A stretch of DNA of 64,000 nt from Flavobacterium shii (GCF_025847235.1 NZ_JAOZEW010000011.1:62001-126000), one strand, 5' to 3'; counted from the stretch's first letter, positions 37,901 through 44,962 are shown. Notes: generated by a model not told the origin, from the letters alone. A program made the numbers and translations.

Positions 37901-38289
37901 TGGATAATACTTATTTTGATTTGAAAAACTTTTCTAAATGGGGAGGCTATTTAGGTACTGCTGCAAATACCTATGGTATAAGTACAGGAATATATGATGT
38001 TTATAATGCTAAAAATCAACAAGAAATGGATTTGGCAACAGCATCTTTAACATTTGATGCATCGGTAATTGCAGTATCTAGATACTATCCAGTTGTTGGT
38101 ATTGGAGTAGGTACATTACGTATAATAGGTGATTCTGAAGTATATCATAATGCTCAATATGAAGGAAAACGAGAGGCTTACTTCAAAAAATATGGAAGCT
38201 ACCCAAATGGAGTTAATCAAACAGCCATTATAAGTCAAAGCTCAGGAATGTATAGAGAATGTCCAACATGTCCTTTAAAATTTCGTTAA
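31909..38289 (+). CDS. SpvB/FG-GAP/RHS polymorphic toxin, TcB-TcC-like, with variable C-terminal tip
   Basis: A 2126-residue exported toxin. It has a signal peptide ending at NAQ (20). A SpvB/TcdB N-terminal domain spans about 30-310 (YSIPIAVPSGINGVVPQISL). Five calcium-type DxDGDGxxD FG-GAP repeats lie near 339, 476, 546, 594 and 653, and a Tc-B middle domain lies near 780-870. YD/RHS repeats run from about 1000. The RHS core ends with DYQGSILAITNETG, HMNGRLYDPKLHRFLQPD and YTDPSGE (1855-1859). The last 267 residues are the tip: a hydrophobic pre-toxin segment shared with the orphan tip (to about 1955) and 171 unique residues of unrecognised toxin. The protein itself has no T9SS domain. Confidence 0.92.
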   Translation: MKHFYFTLIFLSLSFFVNAQGTTPTGNSTEVGVTEGELSVSLSGSATYSIPIAVPSGINGVVPQISLVYNSQAGSGIAGEGWGISGVSSITRIPSTKFHDGIIDAVDFDSLDRFAFDGQRLVVKSGTSGVYGANGTVYETERFSNVKITSYGVNPLGANYGPAYFQIEYPDGSIAQYGNTSESRSLLEWSITYWQNPQGVRINYSYVTTNNTLRLTEISYGGMGAPGSNILNSIQFNYISRFNPIEIYVGGQSIINNYKLDVISIKNFAAGFRNYKLEYINNSDLLSKITEKSGDNILAYNPTVFTYNSTKHDLVHSNLTAKLSVGDITALDFETVSGDFDGDGNMDFLLYPKIGPDAKKMYYLFSNIKSIANIPVNMGYKHMVGSFETIFPVSWLSSQNKLIPMQGWCTVVINPTTFTTSFNNYSIGTPIYGQGGKSYDFPKLIYFSEDPSARCNNPRPPTEYQENIPKEYVSGDFNGDGITDVLVIEKNMDYSYYAPCDINGNYVYYNTTRKSNAFFVDLDSRKTIDFVSITNNLNIDAAEQLQVADFNGDGKADLLVFKSGSVRVFSLNDANKLELLFTTTDTAIQIDKPILVGDYNGDGKSDFLIPSASGSDVWNKFTSTGTGFVKLSRSLQGITFSTNTSLKTNRYIASDYDKDGKTDLTNIVVNRNQTDTSGSISMTCFRNVNGYISVTDSRTVYTTSDVAIGINTLPIYLPSNNKNTHNGVLTSIFDVAFIINDKIQYFYNTKNSITDKELNSVTIGNGVKKIITYQPLDANYNGGYDAVYRSSDNIESYPGIDIVIAPNFKVVSQLEKQSSAGSSKQSFKYYGGVSNVEGLGFLGFRSTMRTNWYNDPSKIISSISRFDVGQRGANTENYTVLGLHDPLKTTRTDQTPRVLVKEGDYTVTSTDNLIATQRIILKPNTWIKSGSTFTAKINADANSAGDSPTEFIVKSILTYESDVLPNKVFKIQNTNNKQYNGLENTNSETNIVYDDNNNPTQSTTVLRERGTTIQTTVANVVYENQTTTSPYYIGRTKSKSQTVISSGDSMNSSEIYEYGSGSESNLLKTIQKYGNNTSAIIETNGYDTFGNITTKTISASGVTDRKTSFIYDPTGRFLKESTDIEGFKTAFDYNPNSTLKSETKQTELGIWNNALVTGYEYDSWFKKTTITDYLGKTHTYAYIRQSEKAKITLTGNTDDSYSEELFDDLGRKIRSGIKDIQGNMSYKDYKYDIYDRNFSVSEPNTGSPLWNTTLYDVYGRPETITDFKGKVLTIKYDKRTTTVTDGSTGQIKISTKNAMGNVITMLEAPIGGTVNYSYFANGNLKETNYNGNKITMTQDGWGHKTSLTDPSAGMYTYEYNALGENTQETTPNGTTTYKLNDWGKLETKTIVGNNTNSTTQYLYTPDSKLLQKTIYTDTGDAGKTIITDYTYDAKKRLETTSETTGYGAVFTKKIEYDAWGRVDKEINTATLNGKSSTTSIQKEYKNGFAYKINEIKNGQITKTLWETTEINARGQLTKAALGNGIVINNAYDSYGYVTNMKHTLGTVTTMELGTNFDSQRGNLKWRKNSLFGNVTENFNYDTQDRLTEFPNGLGVQESQAYEDDGRIKSNTLGVYNYTNTGKKYQNTSITLTPEALPYYETKPLQTVSYNTFKSPVEIVEEGIDKISFVYNDNNNRSVMFYGGLGLKQTRIYRKHYSADGTMEIKENTQTGAVEFVTYLGGDGYSAPVVYKKTYNSAGAAQEQTLYLHRDYQGSILAITNETGVILEKRQFDAWGAIIKVQDSAGNILNGLTILDRGYTGHEHLQSVGLIHMNGRLYDPKLHRFLQPDNFVQDPANTQNFNRYGYVLNNPLKYTDPSGELKINWNDIVAAVAIAVGTVLSATGVATAVGAVLIGAGVAHFGATYAEYTRTGDWNAASNNAGISFSATITTDFGYNNSKDAANGVAQNGSIVKPKTVNNDGEDQGNGRDNFSTISNYTGFIGDIGATANFNGRYYFSDMDNTYFDLKNFSKWGGYLGTAANTYGISTGIYDVYNAKNQQEMDLATASLTFDASVIAVSRYYPVVGIGVGTLRIIGDSEVYHNAQYEGKREAYFKKYGSYPNGVNQTAIISQSSGMYRECPTCPLKFR
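37656..37775 (+). repeat. 120-bp perfect direct repeat, copy 1 (in the RHS gene)
   Basis: By direct comparison these 120 bases are identical to 38873-38992. They code for the end of the shared pre-toxin segment (SNNAGISFSATITTDFGYNN to IVKPKT). Sequence diverges fully after the repeat and is only similar before it. Confidence 0.95.
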
Positions 38290-38291
38290 TT

Positions 38292-38720
38292 ATGAATATT
38301 TATAATTATGTTTTTTATAAAATGTTTAAATCTATTCATAATACAAATAAGATTTATCCTGAAATATTCACTTGTATGTATTTCTCAATATTGTTAAGTA
38401 TTAACATATATACTTTTTTAATATTTTTAGATTTTAATATTACAAAATTAACAGTTATCTCGGTATTCATTCTTACTTTACTTATATTATACTTTAATTA
38501 CCTGCATTTTTTAAAAAGAGATAAATACAAAGTAATTGTTGATGAATTTGAAGAAATTGATGAAATATGGATTGTTGAAAAATTAGTTTTTTTATACCCT
38601 CAAATAACTTTTTGTTTGTTATTTGTCTCTTTAAATATCAATTTTTGGCGTATAATTTTATTATTATTGGCAGTATCAATTACTGAAATTATATCTTTTT
38701 TAAAAAAATATAAGAGTTGA
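38292..38720 (+). CDS. membrane protein, candidate immunity protein for the active RHS tip
   Basis: A 142-residue protein with about four hydrophobic helices (EIFTCMYFSILLSINIYTFL, VISVFILTLLILYF, ITFCLLFVSL, IILLLLAVSITEII). It is not recognised as a named family. I start at ATG 38292, two bases after the RHS stop, not at the earlier ATG inside the RHS gene. A small gene directly behind an RHS tip is the standard immunity position. The membrane location suggests that the tip attacks the inner membrane (inference). Confidence 0.7.
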   Translation: MNIYNYVFYKMFKSIHNTNKIYPEIFTCMYFSILLSINIYTFLIFLDFNITKLTVISVFILTLLILYFNYLHFLKRDKYKVIVDEFEEIDEIWIVEKLVFLYPQITFCLLFVSLNINFWRIILLLLAVSITEIISFLKKYKS

Positions 38721-38804
38721 TGTTTTGAAACCGCTGTAGCAATAGTAGCTGGAACTATTGTATCCTTTATACCAGGAGGTGCTGCTATTGGAGTTCCATT
38801 AATT

Positions 38805-39479
38805 GTGGCAGGAGTTGCACATTTTGGAGCTGCATATGCTGAGTATACTAGAACCGGAGGTTGGAACGCTGTATCAAATAATGCTGGCATTAGTTTTAGC
38901 GCAACCATAACAACAGATTTTGGTTATAATAATTCTAAAGATGCGGCGAATGGTGTTGCTCAAAATGGATCTATTGTAAAACCTAAGACTGTGGATGTTA
39001 AAGAAGATGATTTTAATCAGTATGGGGCTATTAATGCCTCTATGGGGATTTTAGGGGGAATTATAGAAATTGGTGTTGGTGGTGTGGGAGAAGGTGTTAC
39101 TGCTGGATTCAGTACTGCACTAGTTGTTGATGGCTGGTATAGAGTTGGTTCCAACGGCGCTAGATTAGGAATGTATTTGGCAAATGAAAATTTGGCTGGA
39201 GATATTATTCCAAGTAATTCCGGAGCCTTAGCTGGAAAAATTATCGATGGGATGAATGGAACAAAAGCTACCGATGTTGGAAGAATGCAGTCATCAATGG
39301 GCTTTGCAAATGATTTAGGATTATTTGTTATTACAGGAGGAAATGGTAGTGCTTATTTGGATGCAAATGCATATCGGGATTTATATCATATTGGAATAAT
39401 AGGGGGAAACTGGTATACAATTTATGATTATAAAAATACAGCAAAGGAATATAAACATAATAAATCAAAAAAGAAATAA
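38805..39479 (+). CDS. orphan RHS C-terminal toxin tip (silent cassette, no proper start)
   Basis: Homology to the RHS tip already begins at about 38730, directly after the immunity gene stop and in the same frame, but there is no ATG. The first possible start is a GTG at 38805 inside the hydrophobic segment, so it is probably not translated on its own. AGVAHFGAAYAEYTRTGG leads into the 120-bp identical repeat. After VKPKTVD a different, glycine-rich tip of about 160 residues follows, with a hydrophobic stretch at GILGGIIEIGVGGVG and a lysine-rich end. It is the displaced-tip arrangement known from rhs loci. Its own immunity candidate starts 6 bases downstream. Confidence 0.8.
   Translation: MAGVAHFGAAYAEYTRTGGWNAVSNNAGISFSATITTDFGYNNSKDAANGVAQNGSIVKPKTVDVKEDDFNQYGAINASMGILGGIIEIGVGGVGEGVTAGFSTALVVDGWYRVGSNGARLGMYLANENLAGDIIPSNSGALAGKIIDGMNGTKATDVGRMQSSMGFANDLGLFVITGGNGSAYLDANAYRDLYHIGIIGGNWYTIYDYKNTAKEYKHNKSKKK
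38873..38992 (+). repeat. 120-bp perfect direct repeat, copy 2 (in the orphan tip)
   Basis: Identical to 37656-37775. The copies lie 1217 bases apart. This offset carries the RHS reading frame exactly onto the orphan-tip frame, so recombination gives an uninterrupted chimera of 2117 residues. Confidence 0.95.
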
Positions 39480-39484
39480 AAATT

Positions 39485-39979
39485 ATGAAGTATATAGCAA
39501 ATAAGAACCTTGATCTCTGGTTCATAAATTGCCAAAGGAGGGAATCAAAAAATAGTATTTTCACAATTCTACTAATCCTCTTTATTGGGTTTGCTATATT
39601 GGCAGACCAAAGAGGTGATAAAATATTTGGTCTTTCGGGATGGACATTAATATCGTTATTCTTTTTTTACATTTTTATTCGAGCTAGTTTTATATTTAAC
39701 AGAACTATAAAAGAGATTGAAATAAATGAGTTAGGGGTCGTTTTTAAAACTTACGGATTTAAGCTATTTGGGCTAATTCCTCTTACTGGAAAACGTGTGG
39801 CAACAGGGTATAGAGACTTGAAGTTTTCTCTTAAAGAATTTCCGTTAAAAGAAAATAAAAAAGCATTGATTATAGAATGTTATCTGATAGTAATAAAGGA
39901 TGTCGAATATTACTTATTGCATAAAGACTTTGAGGATTCATTAATCCAAACTTTAGCAGATAAAATCCAAACTAAATAA
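39485..39979 (+). CDS. candidate immunity membrane protein A (MKYIAN family)
   Basis: A 164-residue protein. Two adjacent hydrophobic segments (about 25-42 and 52-68) form a membrane hairpin, followed by a beta-rich cytoplasmic-like domain (about 75-164, EIEINELGVVFKTYGFKLFG). It starts 6 bases after the orphan tip and so is the likely partner of that tip. It shares the MKYIAN start, topology and general layout with the next gene, 10 bases downstream, so the two arose by duplication. No named family is recognised. Confidence 0.7.
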   Translation: MKYIANKNLDLWFINCQRRESKNSIFTILLILFIGFAILADQRGDKIFGLSGWTLISLFFFYIFIRASFIFNRTIKEIEINELGVVFKTYGFKLFGLIPLTGKRVATGYRDLKFSLKEFPLKENKKALIIECYLIVIKDVEYYLLHKDFEDSLIQTLADKIQTK

Positions 39980-39988
39980 TATTCAGAA

Positions 39989-40519
39989 ATGAAATATATT
40001 GCTAATTATAAACTTTTTGGATTGGTTAATAAGTTACAAAATTCAATCCTTTTTAATGGTGTTTCTACACTAATTTTTATTGTTTTTCCATGCACTTATG
40101 TTTTTTTTATATCAAATAGTAGCATAGCATTAGATAAATTTTGGATTTATGAAGTTGGATTAATTGTTATAAACATTATCACTTTTTTAAATTTTTACAA
40201 AAGAGGGAAATTACTAAACAGTACAATTCAAACAATTGATATTGATGAAGAAAATCTTATAGTAGAAACATATCCGTTTTATATCTTAAAATTTTGGTGT
40301 ATGAAGAAAAAAATAAGAAGTGTAAAATTGGTAGAACTCACTTTTTTACCTGATACATATCCCTTAAAGGATAGGGATTACATTAGTGATCAATCTTGTT
40401 TTTTGGTTAAAATAAATGATAACTCTTTTTATTTTTTAAGCCACTTTTTTGAAGAGGAGATATTAAAATTATTGGTTCAGTCAAAACTAGATGAATCTGA
40501 GAGTGCTTTAAACGAATAA
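39989..40519 (+). CDS. candidate immunity membrane protein B (MKYIAN family)
   Basis: A 176-residue paralog of the preceding protein: MKYIAN start, two membrane segments (about 25-43 and 52-68), then a beta-rich domain with TIDIDEENLIVETYPFYIL. The tandem copies have diverged strongly. It may be immunity to a tip no longer present, or an added resistance gene against sister strains; both are inference. Confidence 0.65.
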   Translation: MKYIANYKLFGLVNKLQNSILFNGVSTLIFIVFPCTYVFFISNSSIALDKFWIYEVGLIVINIITFLNFYKRGKLLNSTIQTIDIDEENLIVETYPFYILKFWCMKKKIRSVKLVELTFLPDTYPLKDRDYISDQSCFLVKINDNSFYFLSHFFEEEILKLLVQSKLDESESALNE

Positions 40520-40539
40520 CGACTAATAAGTGTTATTAC

Positions 40540-40600
40540 TATTCTTCTAAGAGTTCTTTTTGAATAATTATTTTATAGAATGTGTTATGTAAAGCCCAAA
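40540..40600. repeat. degenerate repeat copy A behind the immunity genes
   Basis: The segment TCTAAGAGTTCTTTTT followed by a GAATGTGTTATGTA core matches copy B at 41627-41690. Copy C at about 41475-41560 is more diverged. On the minus strand copies A and B read LHNTFYKIIIQKELLE and LHNTFDKFIIKKELLE, so they may be relics of the end of a coding sequence. Confidence 0.6.
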
Positions 40601-40660
40601 TTGCTCAGATATGCGCAACGATAGCGCTGATTTGTAATCAGTGCCAACAAAGGAAATCGC

Positions 40661-40706
40661 TATAAACAAGAAAACTTCGCAAATCTGCGAGGTTTTCTTG
40701 TTTATA
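40661..40706. terminator. long hairpin with 21-bp stem
   Basis: The arms 40661-40681 and 40686-40706 pair over 21 bases with a single G-U pair and a 4-base loop. No T run follows on the plus strand, so it may be a structural repeat rather than a plain terminator. A related hairpin lies at 41576-41615. Confidence 0.6.
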
Positions 40707-40760
40707 CTCCGATCTTGTATGAGTTCTCTTTAAATAATGAATTTATCAAATTTTAAGTAT

Positions 40761-41450
40761 ATGGAAATAAAAAATAATATGTACATTATACTCGTATTTT
40801 TAATGTGTAATTCATTTTTTTCTCAATTAACACATTTTACTAAAGAGGAAAAGAAACCTTTTTGTTAGGAATGTTTAATCATTACAATGCGAATACATTT
40901 ATCCCAGCACATCCAATTTTAAAAAATAGGCTAACTTTCTTTTTAAATAATAAAGAAAGAATTCTTAAAGTTTTTAAGGATACACTTTTACAATATTCGT
41001 TAGATACTAATTTTAAATATGAAATAAGAGAAGGTCAATTTTTAGAATTGTATAAATTAGAGAATGAAAACCCTTTCGAAAAATATTTTGTAAAAAAAAG
41101 ACATTCTAATGATTTTTATTCTGATGAGAAGGATGATAAAGAATACGTGCTTTATTTTCTTTAATTTAAATAAAAAAGCATTTAAAGAGAAAAATTTAAA
41201 AATATCATTTTTATTAGGTGCATTTATCAATAATGGTATTGTAATCTCTGATGATGAGTGTGTGTTTGAAAGTGGCAATACTGAATACATAGATTTCATC
41301 ATTTATTTGTTAAAAATAATAAATGTTAAAATATTAAAAATTGAAAAGCCAAATAAAAGTACCTTGGGAGGTATGAAGTCTGTATTTTTTAAACCCTCTG
41401 GTAAATTGAAGAGTATGTTAGAAAATAACAGAAGTTTATGGGGAAATTAA
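40761..41450 (+). pseudogene. frameshifted gene for a small secreted protein
   Basis: Three overlapping frames fit one broken gene of about 230 residues. Frame 1 (40761-40868) codes a start and signal peptide (YIILVFLMCNSFFSQ) and stops after EEKKPFC. Frame 2 (about 40862-41164) continues LLGMFNHYNANTFIPAHPIL. Frame 3 (about 41150-41450) continues FNLNKKAFKEKNLKISFLLG and ends at MLENNRSLWGN. The two junctions fall in T-rich runs, at about 40857-40863 and 41150-41165. No family is recognised. A sequencing error is possible, but two shifts in one gene among degenerate repeats favour decay. Confidence 0.6.
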
Positions 41451-41738
41451 GAAGTTTACTCGCTGTTCCCCCAGTTCTTCAAAATGATCTTATTAAAGAA
41501 TAAATTTGTTGTGTGTGCTGTGCATAGTCTCCCGACTTTGCACCCGTAACGATAAGACGTAAACCAAATCATTTAAAACAATAAAACCTCACAGATTTGC
41601 GAGATTTTATTGTTTATATACTACTTTTCTAAGAGTTCTTTTTTAATAATAAATTTATCGAATGTGTTATGTAGAGACTCTCGATTTTGCAGCCGCAATG
41701 ATGAATGATAAATACAATAATCGATTAAAATAAGCGAG

Positions 41739-41764
41739 CCACTCAGTAATGAGTGGTTTTTTTG
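41739..41764 (+). terminator. rho-independent terminator
   Basis: A stem of 7-8 base pairs (CCACTCA with TGAGTGG) with a GTAA tetraloop is followed by eight T. It would end any transcript coming from the degenerate region before the next tail-fibre-like gene. Confidence 0.75.
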
Positions 41765-41967
41765 TTTTCCTATTCTACTATATGTTTCTATATAATAATG
41801 GTAGCACACTATGAAGAGTCGTTCTGTTTTACTGTGTAAATTATTTCTTGGTACTGCCATGTTTTTGCAGGTATTTATGTTTTAAAACCATCCAGTATCC
41901 TGTTAATAAAAAGTAAAATATTTAGTATTTTTCTTAATTAATACATTTTTTTATTCTTCTTTTTTAA

Positions 41968-41975
41968 TACTTTTA
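41968..41975 (+). promoter_or_regulatory. -7-like box TACTTTTA of tail-fibre-like gene 2
   Basis: The sequence AATACTTTTA and the following AGAGAATTAATTTATTAAAA align with the leaders at 30325 and 45193. This copy has A instead of the final G of the box and may be weaker. Confidence 0.45.
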
Positions 41976-42007
41976 AGAGAATTAATTTATTAAAAAAAAT
42001 ATTAAAA

Positions 42008-43051
42008 ATGAAAAAAATTACCCAATTATTATCTTTCGGAATATTTATTTTCGGAGCAATTACTACAAATGCACAAATAAGCACTTCGACAGGTGGTGCA
42101 GGAAATGTTTTGCCAAACTCACCAACTTCCAATACTAATGTAGGAATTGGAACAACTAATCCAACAGCTACATTAGAAGTGAATGGAGAGGTCAAAGCAA
42201 AAAGAGGAGTGTTCACTAATAGTTTACCTGATGGACAAACTTTTATTGATTCAAATGATAGAAATGTGAAGTGTAATACTTTTACGGCTGGTAGTTTTGT
42301 TAGTGCTACAAGTAGAATGATGAATTTTCTTGATTTTCCAGTCTCTAATATTAATAATAAATCGATGTTTTGGTTTTCTATTGATGACAGATCTGATAAT
42401 CAAAGATTCAGAGTTTATGGCCAAACAGGGGGCTACGGAGGTTTTGAGATAAATGATGCTAAGCAGAGAAACGCATTTAAAGTTGCAGAAGAGAATACTT
42501 CTGATGGATGCAATTTTAGTCATGTTTCGCTTCCGCAAGCAAATACTAAATTAATTATTGGTTCAAGTTATGAAAGTTTGACATCAGATGAAAATATAAA
42601 ATATAAGTTGATAGTAAAAAGTGGTAAATGTGGAGCAACATTTTTAGATGGTTCTGGTAGTGCTTTTATAGAAGGTAATATAATATCTATGGCTAATGTT
42701 GGAATCGGAACTACAAACTTTACCGATGGAGCTGATACTTACAAGCTGTCTGTAAAAGGAAAAATAAGAGCGGAAGAAATAAAAGTTTATAGTACTTGGG
42801 CAGATTATGTTTTTAACAAAGAATATAAGTTGCTAAACTTAAAAGAGGTTGAAAATTATATTGCTATAAATGGTCATTTGCCGAATGTACCTTCGGCAAA
42901 AGAGGTTACAGAAAAAGGTTTAGAGCTAGGGGAAATGGTAAAAATACAGCAAGAAAAAATCGAAGAGCTAACTTTGTATTTAATTAAACAAAATCAGGAC
43001 ATTGAAGAATTAAAAGTTCAAGTAAAAGCTCTATTAGAAAAAAAACTATAG
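42008..43051 (+). CDS. tail-fibre-like exported protein 2
   Basis: A 347-residue paralog with a signal peptide ending at TNAQ. It has ISTSTGGAGNVLPNSPTSN, VGIGTTNPTATLEVNGEVKA, a unique middle (about 65-230), then VGIGTTNFTDGADTYKLSV. The C-terminal block has GKIRAEEIKVYSTWADYVF, GHLPNVPSAKEV and a coiled coil. That block is nearly the same as in the 45231 paralog, while the middle differs. It is followed after 30 bases by a T9SS cargo gene. Probably a trimeric surface fibre; no S74 chaperone domain is seen. Confidence 0.8.
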   Translation: MKKITQLLSFGIFIFGAITTNAQISTSTGGAGNVLPNSPTSNTNVGIGTTNPTATLEVNGEVKAKRGVFTNSLPDGQTFIDSNDRNVKCNTFTAGSFVSATSRMMNFLDFPVSNINNKSMFWFSIDDRSDNQRFRVYGQTGGYGGFEINDAKQRNAFKVAEENTSDGCNFSHVSLPQANTKLIIGSSYESLTSDENIKYKLIVKSGKCGATFLDGSGSAFIEGNIISMANVGIGTTNFTDGADTYKLSVKGKIRAEEIKVYSTWADYVFNKEYKLLNLKEVENYIAINGHLPNVPSAKEVTEKGLELGEMVKIQQEKIEELTLYLIKQNQDIEELKVQVKALLEKKL

Positions 43052-43081
43052 TCATAGTTTAATCATTTAAATAATTAAATT

Positions 43082-44860
43082 ATGAAAAAAGTATATTTTT
43101 ATGTTATGCTATCTTTTTTAGCAATAAATACTATTGTTGCACAAGAGATTAATAATCATTGGCAATTAGGCACATCAGATTTGAATTTCGGAACTAATCC
43201 TCCCGCTGTAACGACAGTCGCAAATTCGGGACAATACGGTAATGCGTCGATTAGTGATGATTCTGGAAATTTATTGTTTTATACAGATGGACTTAAAATT
43301 TGGAATAAAAACCATCAGGTAATGATTATGCCATTAAGCTTTGATAATAGTATAGGTGTGCTGCAAGGATTTATTCAACCACAGCCGGTAGTTATAGTTC
43401 CTCATCCGGGTAATAAAAACCAGTTTTTTGTTTTTACAACTTGTAATGAAGTAATGATAGGAGCATCTACTTATCCGGGGTATTCTTATCGTTATTATAT
43501 TGTTGATTTTGGTGATGTCCAATACCCATTGGGGAAAATTATTAATCCATCAAGCGCTCCAACAGGATATCAAAATATTTTAACTGATGGGGGAAATTAT
43601 ATACAATTCGATTATATATTCAGACCTATAATTTGTGTAAAAAACAGTACTAATGATGGCTATTTTCTTATTGGCCAACGTGCTTTTAGCGGAGGACAAA
43701 CGGAGTTTTTTAGTTATAAAATAACAGCTAATGGTTTCAATCCAGTTCCAGTAAAGAGCATAATAACAAATGATATTTCGTACACTAATTCGCAAACAGA
43801 AGGAACATTTCAAAAATATTCATCAGCAGTGATTAAATTTTCTCCTGATAATTTAAAAATGGGAGAATTGGTTATTAATAAAACTTCTATTTCAGGATCA
43901 AATACAACCTATTCAAGTAGTAAGTTCTTTACTCTTAATTTTAATAATACAACAGGAGTTTTTAGTAATTTCATATTAGTAGAAGATAATTCAACAGCTA
44001 TTGGGGCTAGTGTTGATTTTGATTTTTCTTCGGATTCCCAAAAAGTATATTTTGTGCATGGAAATATTTATGTTAAGGATTTAATGAATAGTGCAATACC
44101 AGCAAGAAATCTTTCCGATATTACGAATTCGGCTTCAATTCCTAATAATTTTGATCATATCCAAAGAGATAAAAATAATAATATCCTTGTAAGTTCATCC
44201 TCATCTTATTTGAATAGAAATAGTTATATCCATAAAATAGATAATCAGGATTCATTTTCAGGATCTTCTTTGATTTTAAACCACATTTCATTGAATGGCT
44301 ATGCCATTCCGTCTGGGAATTATACGTTACCACAATTAATTCCTGCTTTGACACCACCTTGTTTAAATAATTCAGTCATTACATCCAATGTCGTATCAGG
44401 TACGGATAGAAAACAAGCTTCGAATAACATTACGGCTTTGAATAAAATAAGTAATGGAGCGAACGCATTTTATCATGCAGGAAATTCTATTGTTTTAACT
44501 AGTGGGTTTAATGCTGTTTCAGGCTCTAATGTTAAAGTTTATATTGAAGGATGTTCTAATAATTTTGGTAAAATGGTTTCTAACTCTGAAAAAGAAGAAA
44601 TTACTCTAGAAAAGAGTGAAATTGACGGTGCAAGGCTATATCCAAACCCAAATAACGGAAATTTCGTAATTAATTTAGGGAAGGAAAATAAAAAAGAAAT
44701 CAACATTGCTATTTATAATATTTTAGGAAAACTTGTTTATACTAGAGTTAGTAAAGATTCTGTTGTTGAGGTTAATTTACCAGATCTGTCCTCAGGTTTA
44801 TATATTATAAAATTAGTTGGCGATAACTATAATGAAACAATAAAGTTTTTAAAACAATAA
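43082..44860 (+). CDS. T9SS type A cargo protein with beta-propeller-like and 3-coathanger-stack regions
   Basis: A 592-residue exported protein with a signal peptide ending at IVAQ (about 20). Residues about 25-430 are repeat-like beta sequence ([48 protein letters not shown]) that looks like a propeller. Residues about 465-500 ([20 protein letters not shown]) resemble the 3-coathanger stack domain. The T9SS type A domain follows ([14 protein letters not shown] to the end). Probably cell-surface or secreted; a ligand is not readable. Confidence 0.85.
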
Positions 44861-44962
44861 AAAATTAATAAAAAAGCAAGTCTTCCTAGCTTTAAAAAAA
44901 GAGTTCTTGAGAGGGCAATATCTGAGATGTAGTTTCTGATATGAATTCAAAAAAAACAGAAA

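Larger units (their letters stand above)
41451..42007. repeat. gene-free region with degenerate repeats B and C and two hairpins
   Basis: These 557 bases hold repeat copy C (about 41475-41560) and copy B (41627-41700). They also hold a hairpin at 41576-41615 (18-bp stem with two mismatches) and a terminator-like hairpin at 41739-41764 (7-8 bp stem, GTAA loop, T run). On the minus strand copies B and C read SLRLQNRESLHNTFDKFI and LRVQSRETMHSTHNKFI, so they are copies of the same former coding end. The last 90 bases carry the promoter-leader of the next gene. A 79-codon minus-strand frame here is not accepted as a gene. Confidence 0.6.

Noticed and set aside
41621..41860. Minus-strand open frame of 79 codons ending in NTFDKFIIKKELLEK
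   Set aside because: It runs across a clear terminator and degenerate repeat copies, has no start context, and its end matches other decayed copies; treated as a relic and not a gene.
42008..43051. Prophage tail fibre and hence a prophage
   Set aside because: The three tail-fibre-like proteins have Sec signal peptides and no phage structural, integrase or lysis genes are near, so they are exported cell proteins.
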